From an uncultured Ilumatobacter sp. (lineage in GTDB: Bacteria; Actinomycetota; Acidimicrobiia; Acidimicrobiales; Ilumatobacteraceae), in NCBI GenBank assembly GCA_938049325.1, contig CALICC010000041.1, positions 1-13,952 on the forward strand: DNA of 13,952 nt, read 5' to 3'. The notes under the pieces were generated by a model. That model had not been told where the DNA came from and ran no database searches. It saw nothing but the letters and a program-made list of their open reading frames with translations. Below are positions 5,905-12,572 of the stretch, in pieces. Each line of letters opens with the position of its first letter. Position 1 is the stretch's first letter. A program made the position numbers and the translations under genes.

Positions 5905-7257
5905 ATGTCGACCATCGAAGAGGAAGTCCCCGCTCACCTGCGGGGCAACTGGGCTCCGGTCCAGGACGAACGCACGGTCACCGACCTCACGGTCACCGGC
6001 ACGATTCCCCCTGAGCTCGACGGCCGGTACGTCCGCAACGGAGCAAACCCCATCACCGGGATGAGCGACCATCCCTTCGTCGGTGACGGAATGGTCCACG
6101 GCATCCGGCTTCGCGACGGCCAGGCCGAGTGGTACCGCAACCGCTACGTGCAGACGCCGTTCGTCGCCGACCCCGACAAGCCCGTCATCGACATGGAGGC
6201 CAGCCTCACCGACATGGCGTCATCGAAGGCCAACACGAACATCGTCGGCCACGCCGGTCAGCTCCTCGCGCTCGAAGAAGGGCACTTCCCGTACGTGCTC
6301 GACGGCGACCTCGACACCGTCGGCCCGACCGACTTCAACGGGGTCCTCAGTAGCCCGTTCACGGCGCACCCCAAGATCTGCCCGACGACCGGTGAGATGA
6401 TCGGATTCGGGTACTCGATGATGGAGCCGTACCTCACGTACCTGCGCGTGTCAGCTGCGGGCGAGCTCGTACAGGTCGAGAACATCACGGTCGGCGGCCC
6501 GACGATGATGCACGACTTCAACATGACGCAGAACAACGTCGTGTTCATGGACCTTCCCGCGGTGTTCGACCTAGAGATGGCCATGCGCGGCGAGATGCCG
6601 ATCCGGTGGAGCAACGACTATCCGGCTCGACTCGGCGTGATGCCGCGCACCGGCAACGACGCTGCAGTCACCTGGTACGACATCGACCCGTGTTACGTCT
6701 TCCACCCGATGAACTCATACGAGGACGGCACCAAGATCGTGATCGACGTGGCCCGCCTCAGCCACATCTGGCGTGACAGCCCGATGGACTTCCCTCAGCC
6801 CGCCCTGCATCGCTGGACGATCGACACCGTCACGGGCAGCGTTTCCGACGAACAGATCGACGACATGTCTGCTGAGTTCCCACGCGTCCCCGATGCGCTC
6901 GTTGGTCAGCAGCACCGTTACGGATACATGCTCGCCAACGCCACCGAGGCAATCACCGATCCGACCTCGGTCAACGGCGAGATCCTCAAGTACGACCTCA
7001 GCAACGGCGCCCGCTCGAGCATCGACGTCGGACGCGGGCGCCACCCCGGAGAGTCCTCGTTCGTACCGAAGCAGAACGCTGCGAGCGAAGACGACGGCTA
7101 TCTCATGACGTACGTGTTCGATGCCGATCGCGACGCGAGCGAGTTCGCGATCTTCGACGCGGCGTCGATGAGCAACGAACCGGTCGCAACAGTGGCGCTC
7201 CCACGCGTGCCGTTTGGGTTCCACGGCAACTGGGTGCCGGCCGGCACCGCCAACTGA
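5905..7257 (+). CDS. Carotenoid oxygenase family protein (RPE65/CCD-type Fe(II) dioxygenase)
   Basis: This 450-residue enzyme belongs to the family that splits a carbon-carbon double bond of carotenoids, apocarotenoids or stilbenes with O2, using iron held by four histidines. All four are visible: His155 (PFTAHPKICP), His203 (MMHDFNMT), His267 (CYVFHPMNSYEDG) and His440 (PFGFHGNWVP). The N-terminal VTGTIPPELDGRYVRNGANP and the DGDGMVHGIRL-like stretch (residues 58-69) are standard for the seven-bladed propeller fold, as is PGESSFVP (381-388). There is no signal peptide, so it is probably cytosolic or membrane-associated. The start has a strong AAGGAG site. The substrate cannot be read from sequence. 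The next gene begins 11 nt after its stop and is probably co-transcribed. Confidence 0.95.
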   Translation: MSTIEEEVPAHLRGNWAPVQDERTVTDLTVTGTIPPELDGRYVRNGANPITGMSDHPFVGDGMVHGIRLRDGQAEWYRNRYVQTPFVADPDKPVIDMEASLTDMASSKANTNIVGHAGQLLALEEGHFPYVLDGDLDTVGPTDFNGVLSSPFTAHPKICPTTGEMIGFGYSMMEPYLTYLRVSAAGELVQVENITVGGPTMMHDFNMTQNNVVFMDLPAVFDLEMAMRGEMPIRWSNDYPARLGVMPRTGNDAAVTWYDIDPCYVFHPMNSYEDGTKIVIDVARLSHIWRDSPMDFPQPALHRWTIDTVTGSVSDEQIDDMSAEFPRVPDALVGQQHRYGYMLANATEAITDPTSVNGEILKYDLSNGARSSIDVGRGRHPGESSFVPKQNAASEDDGYLMTYVFDADRDASEFAIFDAASMSNEPVATVALPRVPFGFHGNWVPAGTAN

Positions 7258-7268
7258 CCAGCACACGC

Positions 7269-8702
7269 ATGCAGCAACCACAGACTTCTTCGTCCTCCTC
7301 GTCGCGCCGCGGCCTCGTCGCGGTGGCCACGGCCTTGTCACTGATCGCAGCGGCGTGTAGCACCGGCAGCGACGATGCGACGCCCACCGAGCCGGCCGAC
7401 TCGGAGCAGCCCGCCTCAACCAGCGCCGGCACCGACGACCCAACCCCGGACGAAACGGCGCCGGACTCGGCGGATCCCGACACGACCGAACCCGAGCCAG
7501 GAGACGGCGAGACGGTCGACAGCGAGGCGTCATCACCACCTGACGACGTGCGTCCGGCCGCCGCGTTTCCGTTTCTCGATCCGCCAACAGGTGAGCCGAT
7601 CACCATCGGGCTCGTCAACACCGAGGGGTTCCCGGGCCTCGACTTCCCCGAGATCCGCCTCGATGTGACCGCTGGGGTCGACTACCTCAACCAGCACGGA
7701 GGGTTCGGCGGCAGACCGATCAACTTGATCACCTGTGAGGCCGCCGGCTCCCCCGAGAGCTCGCAAGCCTGTGCGCAGGAGATCACCGGCCAAGACGCCG
7801 ACCTCGTCTTGCTCGGGCTCGATCTCTTCCCGGCCTACGACACCTACGCCGCAACCGACACGCCGGTCGTCGGCGCCATCCCGATCCTGCCCGCCGACTA
7901 CACCGCTGACGCGTTCTTCCTCACCGGCGGCAACGCAACGATCATGTCGGCGGTCACCTGGGTCGCGAAGAACCACTACAACGCAGCCAACGTCGGCATC
8001 GTCACCGCGGACATCCCGGCGTCGAACGCCTCAGAGGCCACGCTCATCGCCTCGCTCGATCTCGCCGGGATCGAACACACCGTGATTCGGGGCGGCGCCA
8101 ACGAAACCGATGCGGGTTACCAGGGTCTGGTCCGTGAGGTTGCAGGTAACGACCCCGATCTGTTGATCTCGCTGTACGCCGATGCGGGGTGCATCGGCGT
8201 CATGCGCGGTCGAGCGTCGCTGGGCATCACGACGCCCGTCATCGCCACCTCGACGTGTGCGACGCGCGCGGTCTTCGACGCGGTTGGTGACGACGCAGTC
8301 GGGTGGTCGTTCGTCGGCGTGGCATCACCGGCAACCTCGCCCGAGGTCGAGATCCTTCAGGAGATCCTGGCTCCGGTGTTCGAGGTCGAGCCCGAAGACG
8401 TTTCCGTCTCCGAAGTCGGTCTCGGCGGTGTGGTGCTGTTCGTCCTGATGTCGCTCGCGGTGTTCGCGAACGACCTACAGGCGACGGGCAGCGATGTCAC
8501 TGCGAGATCGGTGTACGACTATCTCGGCAACGGCGAAGGGCTCACGCTGTGGCCTGGCGCCATCGAGATCGACTGCGGCGCCGCACCCGCGAGCCCGTCG
8601 GTGTGTTCGTTCACGTTCCCGTTCGGCGAGTACGTCGCCGGTGGCGAGATCCAAACGATCGACGGCCTCGAAGAGGTGTCGAGCCTCGAGTACCTGCCAT
8701 GA
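7269..8702 (+). CDS. ABC-transporter-type substrate-binding lipoprotein (type 1 periplasmic-binding fold)
   Basis: This 477-residue secreted lipoprotein has a signal peptide at residues 1-29 (RR, then GLVAVATALSLIAAA) and the lipidated Cys30 in an AAAC variant of the lipobox. An acidic, Thr/Pro/Asp/Ser-rich tether of about 65 residues follows. From about residue 112 there is a LivJ/Leu-binding-like domain: ITIGLVNTEGFPG, DVTAGVDYLNQHGGFGGRPI (typical of branched-chain-amino-acid-type receptors), then VNVGIV-like and DPDLLISLYADAGC strands. No permease or ATPase gene is nearby, so it is an orphan receptor. The ligand is unknown. No clear Shine-Dalgarno sequence precedes the ATG, which lies 11 nt after the dioxygenase stop and may depend on coupled translation. 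It converges on the thioredoxin gene with a 25-nt gap. Confidence 0.88.
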   Translation: MQQPQTSSSSSSRRGLVAVATALSLIAAACSTGSDDATPTEPADSEQPASTSAGTDDPTPDETAPDSADPDTTEPEPGDGETVDSEASSPPDDVRPAAAFPFLDPPTGEPITIGLVNTEGFPGLDFPEIRLDVTAGVDYLNQHGGFGGRPINLITCEAAGSPESSQACAQEITGQDADLVLLGLDLFPAYDTYAATDTPVVGAIPILPADYTADAFFLTGGNATIMSAVTWVAKNHYNAANVGIVTADIPASNASEATLIASLDLAGIEHTVIRGGANETDAGYQGLVREVAGNDPDLLISLYADAGCIGVMRGRASLGITTPVIATSTCATRAVFDAVGDDAVGWSFVGVASPATSPEVEILQEILAPVFEVEPEDVSVSEVGLGGVVLFVLMSLAVFANDLQATGSDVTARSVYDYLGNGEGLTLWPGAIEIDCGAAPASPSVCSFTFPFGEYVAGGEIQTIDGLEEVSSLEYLP

Positions 8703-8727
8703 CGTGAGCGGCCTTCGCCGCCGCACC

Positions 8728-9435
8728 TCAGAACAGGCGGCGAGTGAGTTGCTTGCGGTAGTCGGCCGTGCGCGGGTCGTCAGGGCCCATCAGCTCGAGG
8801 AGATCGACGAACTGCTGGCGCGCCTCGTCGTCATCCTTCACGCGATCGAGCAGGGCGTTGAGCGTCGCGTCGTGATCGTCATCTGGCGTTTCACCGACAC
8901 GTGCGCTCGCCGCGACCTTGCGGGTGCGCTCCGACTCGGGGATTCGTCCGAGCAGCTCGAGCGCCTCGTCACCCCGGCCATCGGCCACCAGCAGCTCACC
9001 GAGCTTGACGATCGCGTCCTCGTTCGACGGCTCCGTGCCGAGCGCCATGCGCAAACTCGCCTCGTCGCCCGCCTCGATCAACTCCGACACGGCAACCTCC
9101 GCCTCGGATGGAAGCAGCTTGTCGACGAAGTCCTGCACCGCCGACTCGGGGTACGCCCCCATGAACCCGTCGACCACAGCGCCGTCCTTCATCGCATACA
9201 CCGCGGGGATCGACTGGACCTTGAACGCTTGGCTCAGACCGGGGTTGGCATCAACGTCGACCTTGGCGAGCACGACCTTGCCGCCTGTGGCATCGATGAC
9301 CTTCTCGAGGATCGGTCCGAGCGTCTTGCACGGACCGCACCACTCGGCCCACAGGTCGACGACAACCGGGACCTCCTTCGACTTCGCGAGCACTTCTTCT
9401 TCGAAGTTCGCGTCGGTGATGTCAATCGCTGGCAT
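8728..9435 (-). CDS. Thioredoxin-TPR protein (YbbN/CnoX-like co-chaperone)
   Basis: This 235-residue protein has a thioredoxin domain (about 5-105) with an intact WCGPCK site (Trp32, Cys33, Cys36), VDLWAEWCGPCK and the cis-Pro in VQSIPAVYAMKDG. The TPR-like helical domain covers about 115-235 and ends with LGRIPESER and ELMGPDDPRTADYRKQL. This is the architecture of YbbN/CnoX, which combine redox and holdase functions and deliver clients to chaperonins. Unlike E. coli YbbN, both active-site cysteines are kept, so disulfide reductase activity is plausible. ATG 9435 is used because the family N-terminus begins there; the frame stays open to 9732 but overlaps the divergent neighbour. No Shine-Dalgarno sequence is seen. 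TAGCGT (9449-9444) lies 8 nt from the ATG, suggesting a nearly leaderless transcript. Confidence 0.92.
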   Translation of the reverse strand: MPAIDITDANFEEEVLAKSKEVPVVVDLWAEWCGPCKTLGPILEKVIDATGGKVVLAKVDVDANPGLSQAFKVQSIPAVYAMKDGAVVDGFMGAYPESAVQDFVDKLLPSEAEVAVSELIEAGDEASLRMALGTEPSNEDAIVKLGELLVADGRGDEALELLGRIPESERTRKVAASARVGETPDDDHDATLNALLDRVKDDDEARQQFVDLLELMGPDDPRTADYRKQLTRRLF

Positions 9436-9480
9436 GCCGGTGAACGCTAGCGCGACTCCCGTCGCTACTCTCAGGCTCAC
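9436..9480. promoter_or_regulatory. 45-bp divergent promoter region, trx-TPR gene / phosphotransferase gene
   Basis: The spacer carries a minus-strand -10 like box TAGCGT (9449-9444), 8 nt from the trx-TPR ATG, and a plus-strand TACTCT (9466-9471), 9 nt before the ATG at 9481. Each implies a leader of only about 2-3 nt. Neither gene has a Shine-Dalgarno sequence. The -35 boxes are weak (TGAACG at 9441-9446 for the plus strand), so the exact promoters are tentative. Confidence 0.35.
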
Positions 9481-10530
9481 ATGACGACCGACTCCACAAC
9501 GCCGGTTCCCGGTATCGACGTCGACCGCGTCACGGCGTGGCTCACCGCCAACGTCGATGGCGCGCTCGCACCTTTCTCGTTCACCCCAATCGCCGGCGGG
9601 CACTCGAACCTGACCATGACGGTGGTTGGCGCCGACGGCCGCCGATTCGTGCTGCGCCGCCCGCCGCTCGGCCACGTGCTCGCCAGCGCACACGACATGG
9701 GGCGCGAGCACCGGATCATCTCCGGACTCCAATCATCGGCCGTCCCGGTCCCGCCGATCGCCGGCATGTGCACCGACCCCGACGTCAACGGCACCCCGTT
9801 CTACGTGATGGACTTCGTCGACGGCCACGTGCTGCGCAATGCCGAGGAGTCGTCCGCTGCGCTGAACGAAGCGGCACGCGACAACGCGAGCCGATCGTTG
9901 GTCGACACCATGGCGGCCATCCACCGCGTCGATCTCGGAGCAGCCGGGCTGAACGAACTCGGTCGTCACGAGGGGTACATCGCCCGCCAGCTCAAGCGAT
10001 GGTACGGACAGTGGAACCAAGGCAAGACCCGCGAGCTCGCAGCCGTCGATCGAGTGCACGACCGGTTGCTCGAACGGATTCCGGAGCAAGGCCCGGCAAC
10101 GATCGTGCACGGGGACTACCGCCTCGACAACTGCATGGTGAACGATGCCGGCGACGTGATCGCCGTGCTCGACTGGGAGATCTGCACACTCGGTGACCCG
10201 TTGGCCGACCTCGGTCTGCTGCAGGTGTATTGGACCGGCCCCGGCGATGCGGACTCGGCCTGGACCGGCAGCGCGACCACCCCCACAGGCTTCTGGAACC
10301 GGGCAGAACTGGCGACGCGCTACGCCGAGGTCTCAGGACGCGACATCAGCCGACTCGACTTCTACGTGGCGTTCGCGTACTGGAAGCTGGCCTGCATCCT
10401 CGAGGGCGTCTATTCGCGATACCTGGGGGGCGCCCTCGGCGAACAAGACCCGGCGTCACTCGACGCATTCAAACAGCAGGTCGATGCTGCTGCCGCCAAC
10501 GCCGACCGACTGCTCGAGGAGATGGAGTGA
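9481..10530 (+). CDS. Phosphotransferase family protein (APH/choline-kinase fold, ACAD10/11-like)
   Basis: This 349-residue protein-kinase-like enzyme is of the aminoglycoside-phosphotransferase superfamily, in the subgroup found alone or fused to acyl-CoA dehydrogenases (ACAD10/11, FadE36-type). Seen are the Gly-rich nucleotide loop IAGGHSNLTM (37-46), FVLRRPPLGHVLASAHDMGR (56-75), and the Brenner catalytic motif HGDYRLDN (210-217, base Asp212). The metal-binding LDWE (Asp231) is followed by TLGDPLADLGLL (236-247). In mammals ACAD10/11 kinase domains phosphorylate 4-hydroxyacyl-CoAs; a related lipid or acyl-CoA role is possible here but not shown. Clinical-type antibiotic resistance is unlikely for this subgroup. 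It heads a probable operon, and its stop overlaps the GTG of the PAC2 gene. Confidence 0.92.
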   Translation: MTTDSTTPVPGIDVDRVTAWLTANVDGALAPFSFTPIAGGHSNLTMTVVGADGRRFVLRRPPLGHVLASAHDMGREHRIISGLQSSAVPVPPIAGMCTDPDVNGTPFYVMDFVDGHVLRNAEESSAALNEAARDNASRSLVDTMAAIHRVDLGAAGLNELGRHEGYIARQLKRWYGQWNQGKTRELAAVDRVHDRLLERIPEQGPATIVHGDYRLDNCMVNDAGDVIAVLDWEICTLGDPLADLGLLQVYWTGPGDADSAWTGSATTPTGFWNRAELATRYAEVSGRDISRLDFYVAFAYWKLACILEGVYSRYLGGALGEQDPASLDAFKQQVDAAAANADRLLEEME

Positions 10531-11486
10531 CCTGGAACATCGGCAACATCGGGCCCGACGGCGAACGGCTTCCTGTCGATCGAGCTGCGCTCGACGCCGA
10601 GTACGGCATCGAGCGCGCCGTGCAGGACCCGTCACTGCACGAGCCGATCCTGATCGTGATGCTCACCGGATGGATCGACGCAGCCGGCGCCGCGCTCGCC
10701 GCCGTCGAAAACCTCACGAGAGCGTGCGAGTCCACCCCGATTCTCAGCTTCGACGATGACATCTACGTCGACTACCGGGCTCGGCGTCCGACGATGGAAC
10801 TGCGCAACGGGCTCAACACCAATCTCGATTGGTCGACAATCGAGATGCGCTCCGGCAAGTCGCCGGACGGGAAAGACATCTTGTTCCTCGTCGGACCCGA
10901 ACCCGACATGGCCTGGCGCCGATTCGGTCGCGCCGTGGCGACACTCGCCGTCGACTTCGGGGTCACGCAGATGGTGTCGCTCGGGGCGTACCCGTTCGCC
11001 GCCCCACACACCCGACCTGCGCGACTCTCGGTGTCGTCGCCGTCGAACGAGGTACTCGAATCGGTCACGTTCGCACGCAGCTCGGTCGACGTCCCAGCCG
11101 GAATGGCCGGAGTGCTCGAACATGCGATGCACGCTCAGAAGATCCCGGCGATCGGGATCTGGGCGCAGGTTCCGCACTACGTCTCGGCGATGGAGTATCC
11201 GGCCGCATCCGTCGCGCTGCTCGACGGACTCGAGGAAGCTTCCGGTATTCGGATCGAAGCACTCGATCTGCGCAACGAGGTCGACCAGCAGCGCGCTCGC
11301 CTCGACCGGATGGTGGCTGACAAGCCCGAGCACGAGACGATGCTGACGCAGCTCGAGGAGCTCCACGATCTCGCCGACCAGCAGGCGGCCGACGGCCAGG
11401 CCGCGCTCTCAGCCGAAGAACTCGAGATGCGCTCCGGCGACGAGATCGCCGCTGAGATCCAGGAATTCTTCCGCGATCAACCGTGA
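10527..11486 (+). CDS. PAC2 family protein
   Basis: This 319-residue protein is of the PAC2 (proteasome assembly chaperone 2-like) family, common in actinomycetes and archaea. The N-terminal core shows LIVMLTGWIDAAGAALAAVE, then ILSFDDDIYVDYRARRPTME and KDILFLVGPEPDMAWRRF. GVTQMVSLGAYPFAAPHTRP and GIWAQVPHYVSAMEYPAASV follow; these are hallmark segments of the mycobacterial Rv2714/Rv2125 type. The C-terminal 80 residues are a charged helical, possibly coiled-coil extension (NEVDQQRARLDRMVADKPEH onward). GTG 10527 is set by GAGGAG at 10516-10521, 5 nt upstream, and overlaps the phosphotransferase TGA as GTGA, implying translational coupling. The frame is open back to 10230, but that is shadow sequence. 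Molecular function is not established for the bacterial members. Confidence 0.92.
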   Translation: MTWNIGNIGPDGERLPVDRAALDAEYGIERAVQDPSLHEPILIVMLTGWIDAAGAALAAVENLTRACESTPILSFDDDIYVDYRARRPTMELRNGLNTNLDWSTIEMRSGKSPDGKDILFLVGPEPDMAWRRFGRAVATLAVDFGVTQMVSLGAYPFAAPHTRPARLSVSSPSNEVLESVTFARSSVDVPAGMAGVLEHAMHAQKIPAIGIWAQVPHYVSAMEYPAASVALLDGLEEASGIRIEALDLRNEVDQQRARLDRMVADKPEHETMLTQLEELHDLADQQAADGQAALSAEELEMRSGDEIAAEIQEFFRDQP

Positions 11487-11506
11487 AAGTACGGTCGGTG
11501 TGATGC

Positions 11507-11512
11507 AGGTGA
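11507..11512 (+). promoter_or_regulatory. Ribosome binding site of the LLM oxidoreductase gene
   Basis: AGGTGA lies 4 nt before the ATG at 11517, within the 30-nt gap after the PAC2 gene. TACGGT at 11490-11495 could be a -10 for an additional internal promoter, but no convincing -35 accompanies it. Confidence 0.5.
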
Positions 11513-11516
11513 CATC

Positions 11517-12536
11517 ATGAAAGTCGACGGCAGCATCGGACTCGATCTGAGCAAGGTCGGAGCAAACGCACAAGAAGTCGAGGCGGCTGGCTACTCGGGC
11601 GCGTGGACGGCGGAGACGGCGCACGATCCGTTCCTCCCCCTCGTCCTCGCAGCCGAGCACACCACCGAGCTCGAGATCGGCACGTCGATCGCTGTGGCGT
11701 TCGCACGCACACCGATGACACTCGCGAACACTGCGTGGGATCTCCAGGCGTATTCGAAGGGCCGCTTCGTGCTCGGACTCGGCAGCCAGATCAAGCCACA
11801 TATCGAGAAGCGGTTCTCGATGGAATGGTCGAAGCCGGCAGCCCGAATGCGCGAGTTCGTCTTGGCGATGCGGGCGATCTGGAACACCTGGCAGACCGGC
11901 GAGAAGTTGGAGTTTCGTGGCGATTTCTACACGCACACGTTGATGACTCCGTTCTTCGCGCCGAACCCGGAGGAGCTGGGTGACTTCGGTACTCCCAAGG
12001 TCTTCCTCGCTGGTGTGGGTCCGCTGATGACCGAAGTGGCGGGCGAAGTCTGCGACGGATTCATCTGCCACGGTTTCACGACCGAGAAGTTCCTGCGCGA
12101 GGTGACCATCCCGGCGCTGGCACGAGGCCGCGCCAAGGCGGGCAAGACGATGGAAGGTTTCGAGATCGTCGGACCGTCGTTCGTTGTCACCGGCAACACC
12201 GCTGAGGAGATGGAGCAGGCCGCCGTCGGGACGCGTCAGCAGATCGCGTTCTACGGCTCGACGCCGGCGTACAAGGGCGTGCTCGACATGCACGGGTGGG
12301 GCGGACTGCAAGAGGAGCTGAACGGCCTGTCGAAGCAAGGCGAGTGGGCCAAGATGGGCACGCTGATCGACGACGAGATCCTCAACACGTTCGCCGTGGT
12401 GGCCGAACCCGAGAAGATCGCCGCTGAGTTGTCCCAGCGCTACGGCGACGTGATCCAGCGCATCAGCTTCTACGCGCCGTACTCCAGCGATCCTGATCGG
12501 TGGGCCAAGATCATGGCCGACCTCAGAGCCGCCTGA
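11517..12536 (+). CDS. LLM class F420-dependent oxidoreductase
   Basis: This 339-residue protein has the (beta/alpha)8 bacterial-luciferase-like fold, the actinomycete subgroup that mostly uses deazaflavin F420. Seen are the opening VDGSIGLDLSKVGANAQEVE, AGYSGAWTAETAHDPFLPLV, and ELEIGTSIAVAFARTPMTLA. The segment GRFVLGLGSQIKPHIEKRFS is the strongest signature, then PPFFAPNP-like, PKVFLAGVGPLMTEVAGEVC and DGFICHGFTTEKFL. Length and motifs fit the MSMEG_2256-like family (TIGR03617). It should transfer hydride between F420 and an unknown small-molecule substrate in the cytoplasm. It follows the PAC2 gene by 30 nt with its own AGGTGA site and is probably the last gene of the operon. It converges with the next gene, 36 nt away. 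No terminator is visible between them. Confidence 0.95.
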   Translation: MKVDGSIGLDLSKVGANAQEVEAAGYSGAWTAETAHDPFLPLVLAAEHTTELEIGTSIAVAFARTPMTLANTAWDLQAYSKGRFVLGLGSQIKPHIEKRFSMEWSKPAARMREFVLAMRAIWNTWQTGEKLEFRGDFYTHTLMTPFFAPNPEELGDFGTPKVFLAGVGPLMTEVAGEVCDGFICHGFTTEKFLREVTIPALARGRAKAGKTMEGFEIVGPSFVVTGNTAEEMEQAAVGTRQQIAFYGSTPAYKGVLDMHGWGGLQEELNGLSKQGEWAKMGTLIDDEILNTFAVVAEPEKIAAELSQRYGDVIQRISFYAPYSSDPDRWAKIMADLRAA

Positions 12537-12572
12537 CAATCGTCAGTCACGGCGCGCACAGACGTCACGCGA

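Noticed and set aside
8708..8721. GCGGC-CTTC-GCCGC hairpin as terminator between the binding-protein and thioredoxin genes
   Set aside because: Only a 5-bp stem with no T-run on either strand; too weak to call.
9436..9732. Long N-terminal extension of the thioredoxin-TPR gene
   Set aside because: The frame is open to 9732, but the extension is antisense to the phosphotransferase N-terminus and has no thioredoxin homology. MPAIDITDANFEEEVL is the natural start.
10230..10526. Long N-terminal extension of the PAC2 gene
   Set aside because: The extra 99 codons are a shifted-frame shadow of the phosphotransferase. GTG 10527 has a good GAGGAG site and a GTGA overlap.
11409..12539. 376-codon minus-strand open frame opposite the LLM oxidoreductase
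   Set aside because: Shadow frame with His/Arg/Leu-rich low-information sequence. The plus-strand LLM protein is a full-length family match.
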